Assembly: GCF_001513785.1 (NCBI RefSeq)
Contig: NZ_LNQS01000010.1
Location: 1-64,000, forward strand
DNA: 64,000 bases
Direction: 5' to 3'
Origin: Rheinheimera sp. EpRS3
Lineage (GTDB): Bacteria; Pseudomonadota; Gammaproteobacteria; Enterobacterales; Alteromonadaceae
Under the pieces are notes generated by a model. It was not told where the DNA came from, searched no databases, and saw only the letters and a program-made list of their open reading frames with translations. Both the position numbers and the translations under genes were made by a program. Of this stretch, positions 25,957 through 34,589 are shown piece after piece (position 1 is the first letter of the stretch; each line of letters starts with the position of its first letter).

Positions 25957-27423
25957 TTATTCAGCTGCAGTAACGTCCTGCTCTTTAACCAGCCATACCG
26001 ACAGCGCACCCAGCACCATAGCAGCACCAGCCAACATCACGATATATACTGCCTGGTTTTGGAATACTGAGCCTAAGATCCAACCGGCAATTAAACCGGA
26101 GATAATCTGCGGTGCCGCAATAGTAAAGTTAAAAATACCCATATAAACGCCGGTTTTATTTGCCGGTAAGGCACCGGCCAGTATTGCATATGGCATGGCC
26201 AGAATAGCCGCCCAGGCAATACCCACGCCCAGCATCGGGATCATCAGGCCAAGTGCGCCTTTGGGTATTTCTACCTGAGTAATCAGCAGGTTTACATGGG
26301 TCATCGTCGGGTCGGTAAATAGCACAAAGCTTAAATAACCCAGGCCGCCGGCCAACAGCGATATTGAATAAACAAACTTGCGGCCAAACAGGTTAGCCAA
26401 TTTGGCCATGACTAATGAAAACAACACGGCAAACAGCGAGTAACCGGCATATAAAATACCTACCCAGTCACCGGCAGCGCCTTTAGCGGCAGCGATATGC
26501 ACCGGTACCCCACCCATTTGGGCAATATAGGCGCCGTCATACCACTCAACGCCAACGCCCCAGGTATTTTGCGCAATAGCCGCGGGGAAATAGGTCCACA
26601 TAATAAACAGAGCAAACCAGGAGAAAAACTGCACCAGCGCCAGCTGTTTCATAATGCGTGGCATGCTTTTCATCGTTTGCCAGAAATCGGTTAACTTCTC
26701 GCCCAGTGAACGCGACTGGCGCACCTGTTCAGCCAAAGCCTGCGCTTCTGAATCCAGCCCTTTATAGGCATAATATTGTTCAGGCGCATATTCTTTGGTG
26801 CGAAATACTGTCCACAGTACCGAGCCCAGCAGTACCGTAGCGCCAATATAAAATGCCCATATTACAGAAGGGGCAACCTCTCCGGCTTTAGAGGCGTTTT
26901 CCAGCCCGACCACATTGGTTAACACAAACGGCAAAATGGAGCCAAATACCGCACCAATATTGATCAGCAAGGTTTGTACTGAGTAGCCGAGGTTACGCTG
27001 CTCTGCCGGCACCATATCTGATACCAGCGAACGAAATGGCTGAAAGGTAACATTAAAAGCGGCGTCTTTAATGGCGAAGATAATCAGGCCAAATAGCATT
27101 GGCGGAATAAAAGCCACCATCATTGACGAGTTGGGCAGTAATACCATTGCGGCCGCGGCCACTAACGCGCCACCAAGCATAAACGGCAAACGGCGGCCGA
27201 GTTTATTCCAGGTACGGTCAGACGCCGCACCCACAATAGGCTGCACCAGCAAGCCCATAATAGGTGCCGCTAACCAGAATAATGACAGCGACGACAGATC
27301 TGCGCCTAAGTCTGACAAAATCCGGCTAACGTTACCGTTTTGCAGCGCAAAACCAATTTGTACACCAAGAAAGCCGAAACTGAGGTTCCAGATCTGCCAG
27401 AAAGAGAGCTTAGGTTGTTTCAT
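25957..27423 (-). CDS. MFS sugar transporter of the SLC45/GPH type, likely maltose/maltodextrin permease
   Basis: A 488-residue inner-membrane permease with 12 predicted helices. The N-terminus (FWQIWNLSFGFLGVQIGFALQNGNVSRILSDLGA) and the loop DRTWNKLGRRLPFM are typical of the proton-coupled sugar symporters used for maltose in proteobacteria without an ABC maltose system. It diverges from the GH13 gene at 27643 with the LacI-type palindrome between them. That context supports uptake of maltose or short maltodextrins released by the neighbouring hydrolases. Confidence 0.88.
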   Translation of the reverse strand: MKQPKLSFWQIWNLSFGFLGVQIGFALQNGNVSRILSDLGADLSSLSLFWLAAPIMGLLVQPIVGAASDRTWNKLGRRLPFMLGGALVAAAAMVLLPNSSMMVAFIPPMLFGLIIFAIKDAAFNVTFQPFRSLVSDMVPAEQRNLGYSVQTLLINIGAVFGSILPFVLTNVVGLENASKAGEVAPSVIWAFYIGATVLLGSVLWTVFRTKEYAPEQYYAYKGLDSEAQALAEQVRQSRSLGEKLTDFWQTMKSMPRIMKQLALVQFFSWFALFIMWTYFPAAIAQNTWGVGVEWYDGAYIAQMGGVPVHIAAAKGAAGDWVGILYAGYSLFAVLFSLVMAKLANLFGRKFVYSISLLAGGLGYLSFVLFTDPTMTHVNLLITQVEIPKGALGLMIPMLGVGIAWAAILAMPYAILAGALPANKTGVYMGIFNFTIAAPQIISGLIAGWILGSVFQNQAVYIVMLAGAAMVLGALSVWLVKEQDVTAAE

Positions 27424-27509
27424 TACAGGTCCCCGGATATTTTTATTCTATTATGATGCTTCTTATGTTGGCCTAAACTACACGATAGCAGCCATTTTGC
27501 GCAAAACTG

Positions 27510-27523
27510 TGCATACGTATTCA
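27510..27523. promoter_or_regulatory. Palindromic operator (LacI-type), site 3
   Basis: TGCATACGTATTCA lies in the 219-bp region between the divergent transporter and GH13 genes, 87 bases from the former start and 120 bases from the latter. It differs by one base from site 1, and its reverse complement is exactly site 2. Confidence 0.75.
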
Positions 27524-27642
27524 TCTTGTTGTTGCACTGTTTTGGCGTTATTACCAACCTTTAATTAGCAAAAATGCACCATATTGCTGCGCTGTGCTAA
27601 ATACTGGCACGCTGCATAAAATAATACTCTGACGGGGATGCA

Positions 27643-29373
27643 ATGAAAGCTTTTACCTTAAGCGCACTGGCGCTGTCTTTATTACTGGCCGGTTGTAAGC
27701 CTGCGCCAACCAGCGATACGGAACCCAATACTGTACAAACTGTAACCGCCGTGCAGCAAAGTGCGGTGACTAAAGAAAGTGCAGCAGCTAAAGACTGGTG
27801 GCAGGATGCGGTGTTTTATCAAATCTGGCCGCGCAGTTTTTATGATACCAGCGGCGATGGTCATGGCGACTTTAACGGCATGACCGCCAAACTGCCCTAT
27901 TTGCAGGAGCTGGGTGTAAATGCATTGTGGCTAACGCCAATGTTTGAGGCTCCTTCCTACCACGGCTACGACTTTACCGAGTTTTATCAGGTAGAAAGTG
28001 ATTACGGCACTATGGCTGAGTTTGAAGCTTTTATTCAGGCCGCTGATGCCAAAGGCATGAAGGTGATCCTGGATCTGGTGATTAACCATATCTCCAGTGA
28101 ACATGACTGGTTTAAACGCTCGGCGGCCGGTGAAGCACCGTACAAAGATTACTTTGTCTGGCGTGATGATATGCCGCCAGCAGGCAGTGGCTGGGGCAAT
28201 GCCTGGAGCGACAATGATAAACCCGAAGCCGTATGGCACTATAACGACACCCGCAAAGCCTGGTATTACGCCGCTTTTGGCGCCAGCCAGCCCGATTTAA
28301 ACCTGCGCCACCCCGACGTTATTGCCGAAATGGAAAAAATGGCCAAATTCTGGCTGGATAAAGGCGTGGCAGGCTTTCGCCTGGATGCCGTACGTTTTGC
28401 AATGGAGGGCGGCCCGGATGCCCAGGCCGACACCGATGAAACTATCGCCTACTGGCAGGATTTTAATCAGTACGTAAAAAGCGTTAACCCGGAAGCGTAT
28501 TTAGTCGGCGAAGCCTGGGTAGATATTCCGGTAGCGGCGCGCTACTACGGCGGGGGTAAAGGCCTGGACCAGGGTTTTGATTTTGAAGTCGGCTATAAAA
28601 TTCTTGGCTTACTGCAACCCAACGCCGGCAGCGAAGCCCAGTTTGGCACTATGCAATCCAATGCTAAGCAAGTGGCGGATGCGTCTGTGCTACAGCAGAA
28701 CGTGCAGCAACGCAGCGACTCTGTTGCCCCACTGCACTTTTTTGCGCCGTTTTTAACCAATCACGATCAAGAGCGGATCGCCTATCAGCTAAAACAGCAT
28801 GATGCCAAAGCTAAACTGGCAGCAGCTATGTTGTTTAGCTCACCCGGCACACCTTACATTTACTACGGTGAAGAAATTGGCTTAACCCAGGATCGCAGTG
28901 GCCACGACGTCTTTAAACGCGCGCCTATGCAGTGGGATAACAGCAAACAGGCCGGCTTTACCAAAGCGGACAGCAGTTGGGTAGAGCAAATGGACCTGTT
29001 TGGTGAAGGTTTTCCTAACTGGTGGCCGGATTTTCTGGCTAAGCAACTGCAGGCAGAAGATCGCAGCGTAGCCGCACAACAGGCACAGCCAGATTCTATC
29101 TGGCAACTGTACAAGCTGTTAATTGCGCAGAAAAAACAGCGGCCAGAGCTGGGTACTGACGGTAGCTATGCTGTGACGCAATTGGCAAATGGTGTGGTGC
29201 AAATTAGCCGTGAGCTAAACGGCAGTAAAACGCTGTTTGTGCTTAACCTGAGCGACAGCGCGCAGGATATCAGCGCTATTAACCGTGACGGTTTAACCAC
29301 CAACTGGGCCTTTGATCTGGATGGCAATACACTGGCAGCAAACGGCCTGTTGCTACTGCAAAGCGCGCCCTGA
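27643..29373 (+). CDS. GH13 lipoprotein of the oligo-1,6-glucosidase/alpha-glucosidase type
   Basis: A 576-residue lipoprotein (lipobox LLAGC, Cys18). The start motif WWQDAVFYQIWPRSFYDTSGDGHGDFNG is characteristic of the GH13 alpha-glucosidase and oligo-1,6-glucosidase branch, as is the QPDLN motif (ASQPDLNLRHP). Catalytic residues are Asp248 in GFRLDAVRF, Glu290 in LVGEAWV and Asp375 in TNHDQER. It probably hydrolyses alpha-glucosidic bonds of short maltooligosaccharides or isomaltose on the periplasmic side. It is transcribed away from the sugar permease and followed by a strong terminator. Confidence 0.92.
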   Translation: MKAFTLSALALSLLLAGCKPAPTSDTEPNTVQTVTAVQQSAVTKESAAAKDWWQDAVFYQIWPRSFYDTSGDGHGDFNGMTAKLPYLQELGVNALWLTPMFEAPSYHGYDFTEFYQVESDYGTMAEFEAFIQAADAKGMKVILDLVINHISSEHDWFKRSAAGEAPYKDYFVWRDDMPPAGSGWGNAWSDNDKPEAVWHYNDTRKAWYYAAFGASQPDLNLRHPDVIAEMEKMAKFWLDKGVAGFRLDAVRFAMEGGPDAQADTDETIAYWQDFNQYVKSVNPEAYLVGEAWVDIPVAARYYGGGKGLDQGFDFEVGYKILGLLQPNAGSEAQFGTMQSNAKQVADASVLQQNVQQRSDSVAPLHFFAPFLTNHDQERIAYQLKQHDAKAKLAAAMLFSSPGTPYIYYGEEIGLTQDRSGHDVFKRAPMQWDNSKQAGFTKADSSWVEQMDLFGEGFPNWWPDFLAKQLQAEDRSVAAQQAQPDSIWQLYKLLIAQKKQRPELGTDGSYAVTQLANGVVQISRELNGSKTLFVLNLSDSAQDISAINRDGLTTNWAFDLDGNTLAANGLLLLQSAP

Positions 29374-29391
29374 AGTTTACAGACTCTCCCT

Positions 29392-29421
29392 AAAACCGCC
29401 GGCTAGTTTAGCGGCGGTTTT
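29392..29421 (+). terminator. Rho-independent terminator after the GH13 lipoprotein
   Basis: AAAACCGCCG pairs with CGGCGGTTTT around a 10-base loop, followed by CTTTAAG. The pairing gives T-runs on both strands. Confidence 0.82.
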
Positions 29422-29484
29422 CTTTAAGCTTGCCAACTCCGTATTGTTAATTTACTGTACCTACTAAATTAACAAGGAGTGTCT

Positions 29485-30528
29485 ATGAAACCTTTTCTGA
29501 TTTTACTCAGCAGCTTACTGCTGGCTACTACCACGCAGGCTGAGTCGGCAAAAACAAAAACCGGCCCGGAATTATTACCGGCGTTTTCCAGCGCCAGCTC
29601 GCTAAAACAAAACTTCAGCTGTTATGGTGGCCCTTTTAGCAGCTATGATAGTTGGCTGGCTATGCTAAGTAAAAAGCCAAAATTTAATGCTGACGCTTTT
29701 GTAAAACGTTTTGCCAGAGCAGATATCGAAAGGCGCCAGCAACAGATAGATTGCCGGATTTTCGTTTACGAATCTGATGGACACCTGGTGGAAGGGGTGA
29801 TGTTACAACCCCGAACAGCAACCACGGTCACTGAAAAGTTGCCAGTTGTCATTTACAACCGGGGCGGTAATGCCAAATTCGGTTATTGGATGTATCCCGC
29901 TATTCACATTGCACTAATGCCCCTCGCGGAACAGGGTTATATTGTGGTCGCCAGCCAGTATCGCGGTGCATCAAGCTTTCCTTCTGGCATAACAGCGCAA
30001 CCATTGCTGGATCAGTTTGGCGGTAATGATGTTAACGATATTAAAAACCTGCTGCCAATTATTCAGGGTATGCCAGATACTGACAGCGGCCGGATTGCGA
30101 TGAAAGGCGCCAGCCGTGGCGGCATGATGAGTTATCTGGCGGCGCGTGATATGCCGCAGCTTAAAGCACTGATTGTAGAAGCTGGCGTTGCAGAACTCGA
30201 AAGCCACCTGGTACACCGGCCTGATATGGAAAAAAATGTCTATAGTCTTTATATGCCGAACTACACCACTGAAAAAAAACAACTTTTAAAGGCGCGTTCA
30301 GTTTTAGATTGGCTGGATAAGCTGCCGCCTCAGCTACCGATATTACTGCTGCACGGCGATAAAGATGTTCGGGTTGAAGTGACTCAATCACAAATGCTGG
30401 CAAAAGCCCTAGCAGAAAAAGGCCATCCGCATAAACTTGTGGTATACCCGGGTGCAGATCATGGTATGCAGCCCAACCGCGCTGAAGCCGATGCCGAAAC
30501 TGCGGCCTGGTTAAAAAAATATCTATAA
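29485..30528 (+). CDS. Exported prolyl-oligopeptidase-like serine hydrolase
   Basis: A 347-residue alpha/beta hydrolase with a signal peptide (MKPFLILLSSLLLATTTQA). The ATG at 29485 is chosen because AAGGAG sits 5 bases before it. The nucleophile elbow is GASRGG (about residue 212), followed by the likely acid in LLHGDKDVRV and the His in GADHGM near the C-terminus, in family S9 order. Substrate unknown; could be a peptidase or an esterase. Monocistronic, following a terminator. Confidence 0.85.
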   Translation: MKPFLILLSSLLLATTTQAESAKTKTGPELLPAFSSASSLKQNFSCYGGPFSSYDSWLAMLSKKPKFNADAFVKRFARADIERRQQQIDCRIFVYESDGHLVEGVMLQPRTATTVTEKLPVVIYNRGGNAKFGYWMYPAIHIALMPLAEQGYIVVASQYRGASSFPSGITAQPLLDQFGGNDVNDIKNLLPIIQGMPDTDSGRIAMKGASRGGMMSYLAARDMPQLKALIVEAGVAELESHLVHRPDMEKNVYSLYMPNYTTEKKQLLKARSVLDWLDKLPPQLPILLLHGDKDVRVEVTQSQMLAKALAEKGHPHKLVVYPGADHGMQPNRAEADAETAAWLKKYL

Positions 30529-30620
30529 GCCACTCTGCCTGACTATAGCCTGTTTACTATCTGGATAAATGTAGTAAAAAACTACTGCACCGTGGCAAAC
30601 CTCAGTGCAGTTGTATTGCA

Positions 30621-31478
30621 CTAAGGCTTTTGCGGTAAGGTAATTACCGTTGAAATAGGAAAATGATCGGAAATATACACGCCGGCAATACCTAGTTGAT
30701 AAGTGCGGTAGTTATGGCTTTTTAAGCCGTTGCTGATAAAAATATAGTCGATGCGGTCGCGGCCGCTGTCGCCTGCGGCGAACCCGTTATAGGTACCAAC
30801 ATCTTCTGCATTTGCCAGGGTTGCGGTATCGGTCAACGGCAGCAAGCGGCCAGAGGTGAGCGTTTTGTAAGCTACGCTATTGTTCAGCATATTAAAATCG
30901 CCCAGTAAAATAACCGGTTTGTTACCCGCAATAGCCGGAATATGTGTCAGCAAAAATTCAGCACTTTTTTGCCGGGCCACATCGCTTACATGGCTAAAAT
31001 GCACATTAAATACAAAGAAGTCAGCGCCGTCTTTTTCAAAATGCCCCCAGCTGGCAACGCGGGGAAGCTGGGCCTGCCAGCCGATTGAGCCGGCAACATC
31101 GGGTGTTTCAGATAACCAAAAGTTGCCGCCATCCAGTTTTTTAATGGTGTTTTTATTATAAAACAACGGCACAAACTCACCGGCAATAACGCCATCGTCT
31201 CTGCCAACACCAATGTAGCGGTAATCAGGCAATTGCTCGTTTAACCAGCTAAGTTGATGGTGCAACACTTCCTGTAAACCCAGCACATCAGGCTGCAGCG
31301 TTTTTAAGTGGGTATAAATCAGGTGTTGCCTGTTTGGCCAGGCATTAATTGCATCGGCCGGGTTGTCGTAGCGAATATTAAAGCTTTCAACAACCAGGCT
31401 GGTGGCGCTTACTTTTACCAGCATGCTGCAACCAGTAAATATACTGAACAACAAAACAAACTTAATGGCTTTTATCAT
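30621..31478 (-). CDS. Exported endonuclease/exonuclease/phosphatase-family protein
   Basis: A 285-residue protein of the EEP (DNase I-like) superfamily. The ATG at 31478 begins a signal peptide (MIKAIKFVLLFSIFTGCS), possibly a lipoprotein with Cys17; an in-frame start at 31535 adds 19 residues. The motifs are intact: SFNIRYDN, LGLQEVL, NVHFSH, LLGDFNM, RIDYIFIS and SDHFP. It could cleave nucleic acids, sugar phosphates or phospholipids. It is alone and divergent from dauA. Confidence 0.88.
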   Translation of the reverse strand: MIKAIKFVLLFSIFTGCSMLVKVSATSLVVESFNIRYDNPADAINAWPNRQHLIYTHLKTLQPDVLGLQEVLHHQLSWLNEQLPDYRYIGVGRDDGVIAGEFVPLFYNKNTIKKLDGGNFWLSETPDVAGSIGWQAQLPRVASWGHFEKDGADFFVFNVHFSHVSDVARQKSAEFLLTHIPAIAGNKPVILLGDFNMLNNSVAYKTLTSGRLLPLTDTATLANAEDVGTYNGFAAGDSGRDRIDYIFISNGLKSHNYRTYQLGIAGVYISDHFPISTVITLPQKP

Positions 31479-31634
31479 AACGACTCTTTTTGTTTTGACA
31501 GAGGTAATTATTGTAGGGAAGCAGTATTGCGCCATTGTGAAAGTAACACAACCATACTAAAAGCGCATAGGCGCAAGCCTTTGTCAGCGCTACACTAAGT
31601 TTATCCCTTAGCGGCTTTTATAGCGGATGCTGTT

Positions 31635-33383
31635 ATGTCTGACCGGTCCCACCTGTTTTCCCTGCGTGCTGGCCATGCCCTGCGCGAAGTACTGGCAGAA
31701 GGTTATAGCCTGAATAAACTCGGTAAAGACCTGCTGGCTGGCATTACCGTAGGCATTATTGCCATACCGCTGGCGATGGCGCTGGCCATTGCCTCCGGCG
31801 TGGCGCCACAATACGGCTTGTACACAGCTATTATCGCCGGTTTGGTTATTGCGCTAACCGGTGGCTCGCGCTACAGCATTAGCGGCCCCACCGCAGCCTT
31901 TGTAGTTATTTTATATCCGGTGGCATTAAAGTATGGTTTAAGCGGCTTGCTTATTGCCACCGTGCTATCCGGTGTTTTGCTGCTGGTTATGGCTTTTATG
32001 CGGCTGGGACGGCTAATTGAGTATATTCCCGAATCCGTTACTTTAGGCTTTACCGGCGGCATTGCCGTGGTTATTGCCACCCTACAAGTTAAAGATTTTT
32101 TTGGCCTGCCAATAGCGGCTATGCCAGAGCACTTTGTCGACAAACTGCTGATACTGGGGCAAATGCTACCGCAATTATCCTGGCCCAGCTTGCTGGTTGC
32201 CGTGGTAACACTGGCCGTAATGCTGCTATGGCCGAAACTAAAAACCATCATACCGGCGCATTTACCTGCACTGTTTATTGGCACCTTACTGGCATTATTG
32301 CTACTGGGTTTTGGTGCTGAGCTGGACACCATAGGTTCGCGCTTTAGTTACACCACAGCCGATGGAGCCAGCGGCAGCGGTATTCCGCCCTACCTGCCTT
32401 ATTTTGACTGGCCCTGGCTGCGCCCCGGCCCCGATGGCGAACTGCTAGGCTTTAGCTGGCAACTGGTTAAAGACTTACTGGCAGCCGCTTTTGCTATGGC
32501 CATGCTGGGCGCTATTGAATCCCTGCTCTGTGCCGTGGTGCTGGACGGTATGTCGGGCCGGCGTCACAGCGCCAACAGTGAACTCTTCGGCCAGGGCATT
32601 GGCAATATTATTACGCCGTTTTTTGGCGGCATTACCGCCACAGCCGCACTGGCGCGTTCATCGGCCAACTTTAAAGCCGGTGCCCAGTCGCCGGTAGCGG
32701 CTATGGTACATGCACTGGTATTACTGCTGGGGCTGGTATTGCTGGCGCCAGTGTTATCTTATGTACCCATGGCTGCGCTGGCATCACTGCTGATAATAGT
32801 AGCCTGGAATATGAGCGAAGCGCCAAAAGCGGTGCACTTACTGAAAACCGCCCCACGTAGCGATATCTGGGTATTTATCACCTGTTTTTCCCTTACCGTG
32901 CTGTTTGATATGGTGATCGCCATTAGCGCCGGTATTTTGCTGGCAGCCTTGCTGTTTGTTAAAGAAATTGCTGAAATGAGCAAAGTGACCGATATCAGCC
33001 ACAACCGTAAACAGGTTGAACAGCCGATCCCCACCGGCTGGCAGGTATTAAAGATCAGCGGGCCGCTGTTTTTTGCCGCCGCCGATCGTATTTTTGCCGA
33101 TATCGCCCGCTTAAGTGAGCGCAGCCGCGGCTTGGTGCTATATATGGACGGTGTACCTTTGTTGGATGCCGGTGGCCTGGCAGCGCTGAGTAAACTGATC
33201 AGCAAGTGCCATAAAAGCAAAACCCAGCTGGTAATAGCCGATTTACAGTTTCAACCACTAAAAACCCTGGCCAAAGCCGGGGTAAAACCCGTGCCGGGCC
33301 AGCTTAGTTTTTACCCGACATTACGCGAAGCGCTGGAAACACTGTATCAGCAAGCGGCGGCGGCAGAAGATCAAGACGGCTGA
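31635..33383 (+). CDS. dauA: SulP-family anion transporter with STAS domain, DauA-like
   Basis: A 582-residue inner-membrane transporter close to E. coli DauA (YchM): the stretches LLAGITVGIIAIPLAMALAI and ISGPTAAFVVILYPVAL are nearly the same. The transmembrane SulP domain (about 30-430) is followed by a cytoplasmic STAS domain (about 455-570, LYMDGVPLLDAGGLAAL). DauA carries C4-dicarboxylates (succinate, aspartate, fumarate) in aerobic acidic conditions; other SulP proteins carry sulfate or bicarbonate. The substrate here is inferred from similarity. The 3' end overlaps the convergent PepSY gene by 13 bases. Confidence 0.9.
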   Translation: MSDRSHLFSLRAGHALREVLAEGYSLNKLGKDLLAGITVGIIAIPLAMALAIASGVAPQYGLYTAIIAGLVIALTGGSRYSISGPTAAFVVILYPVALKYGLSGLLIATVLSGVLLLVMAFMRLGRLIEYIPESVTLGFTGGIAVVIATLQVKDFFGLPIAAMPEHFVDKLLILGQMLPQLSWPSLLVAVVTLAVMLLWPKLKTIIPAHLPALFIGTLLALLLLGFGAELDTIGSRFSYTTADGASGSGIPPYLPYFDWPWLRPGPDGELLGFSWQLVKDLLAAAFAMAMLGAIESLLCAVVLDGMSGRRHSANSELFGQGIGNIITPFFGGITATAALARSSANFKAGAQSPVAAMVHALVLLLGLVLLAPVLSYVPMAALASLLIIVAWNMSEAPKAVHLLKTAPRSDIWVFITCFSLTVLFDMVIAISAGILLAALLFVKEIAEMSKVTDISHNRKQVEQPIPTGWQVLKISGPLFFAAADRIFADIARLSERSRGLVLYMDGVPLLDAGGLAALSKLISKCHKSKTQLVIADLQFQPLKTLAKAGVKPVPGQLSFYPTLREALETLYQQAAAAEDQDG

Positions 33384-34588
33384 GCCCCCGCCAGCGTACC
33401 CAGCAGCGGTGATAACGGCGGCTTGCTTAGCTCACGCTGCGAGAATGTCGCGCTGGTCCAGATAATACCGCTTAGCGCCAGCAGCAGAGCCAGCCAGCCG
33501 AACAGGCCCAGCCAGCGGGCTAAACTTGGCTGTTTATGTTTGGTACGCAGCCAGTGCATACGCATACCACCGGCCACCAAAATACACAAGCCGGTACCAA
33601 ATAGCGCATAAATCAATTTAACTGTCAGGCCGCTAAAATTACCAAAATGCAGCGGGTCGGCCATATCTGTCAGGTAAGCCAGCGCAGCTAAATCGGCGCT
33701 GCTCTGGCTGCCCATCACATTACCCGCGCTATCCAGGTAAATACGGTTAGCCCGGTCACGTAGCAGTAAATCTCCCGCCTGGCCGCTAACCACAATCGGC
33801 GCTTTGGCATTGCGGTTATACAACACAGCGCGGATATCCAGCTGTGGCCTGTGCTGCTGGGCGATACCGGTTATTTCGGTTAGCGATAAGGGTTGTGTTG
33901 GCGCTGCGGCGCTTAATGTCGCCCTTGGCACCGACGGATAATATTGCAGCGGTGTTTTTAGCAGCCAGTGCTCGGTAAAGTACCACAGGCCGGTTAACGT
34001 CATCAGCAATACAAACCACCAGCTCCATAGACCGATAAGCTTGTGCCATGATGCCCAACTGCTGCGCACACCCCAGCGCCATTTACCGGGGTTATGTAGC
34101 CATTGCCGCCACCAGTTACGATAGACGTAAAAGCTGGAGATTAGCGAAATAAGTAGTAAAAAGCTCAGCGAAGTCACAACAACCTTGCCCACGCCTTCTA
34201 CTGATAAATACATATGCAAATTGCGCAAAAAGCGTGACAACCGGCCCCAGTCACCACTGCCGGTAAGGCTGCCGCTGGCCGGATCAAAATAAGCAAAGCG
34301 AAAGCCGTCTGGCGTAGCCAGTGACGCTTCGCCCGCCAGATAAGCCTGCTGATGCACTTGTACGCTGAGCAGTTGGCTATCCGGGTAAGCAGCTGCCAGG
34401 TTTTGCTCCAGCTGTGCCCAGTTAACCGGGCCACTGCGGCTGCTAAGTGCGCGGTATTTGCTGTCGCTCAGGTACTGTATTTCGTAGCTAAGCGTGGCTA
34501 ATACGCCTGTAACGCATACCAGCAGCAACAGTGCCCCCAGCACAAACCCTGCCCAGGAATGCAGTGCAAACCATTGCCGGTTAGTCAT
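33371..34588 (-). CDS. PepSY-domain iron-regulated membrane protein (PiuB-like)
   Basis: A 405-residue membrane protein of the PepSY-associated TM family: helix 1 (WAGFVLGALLLLVCVTGVLATL), a periplasmic PepSY-type loop, helices near 145, 195 and 330-385, with LHSWAGF and WHKLIGLWSWWF. It starts 1 base after the stop of the TonB receptor gene, so it is its operon partner. PiuB-like proteins often accompany siderophore receptors and may help iron release or reduction in the periplasm; the mechanism is not proven. Confidence 0.9.
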   Translation of the reverse strand: MTNRQWFALHSWAGFVLGALLLLVCVTGVLATLSYEIQYLSDSKYRALSSRSGPVNWAQLEQNLAAAYPDSQLLSVQVHQQAYLAGEASLATPDGFRFAYFDPASGSLTGSGDWGRLSRFLRNLHMYLSVEGVGKVVVTSLSFLLLISLISSFYVYRNWWRQWLHNPGKWRWGVRSSWASWHKLIGLWSWWFVLLMTLTGLWYFTEHWLLKTPLQYYPSVPRATLSAAAPTQPLSLTEITGIAQQHRPQLDIRAVLYNRNAKAPIVVSGQAGDLLLRDRANRIYLDSAGNVMGSQSSADLAALAYLTDMADPLHFGNFSGLTVKLIYALFGTGLCILVAGGMRMHWLRTKHKQPSLARWLGLFGWLALLLALSGIIWTSATFSQRELSKPPLSPLLGTLAGAQPS

Positions 34589-34589
34589 A

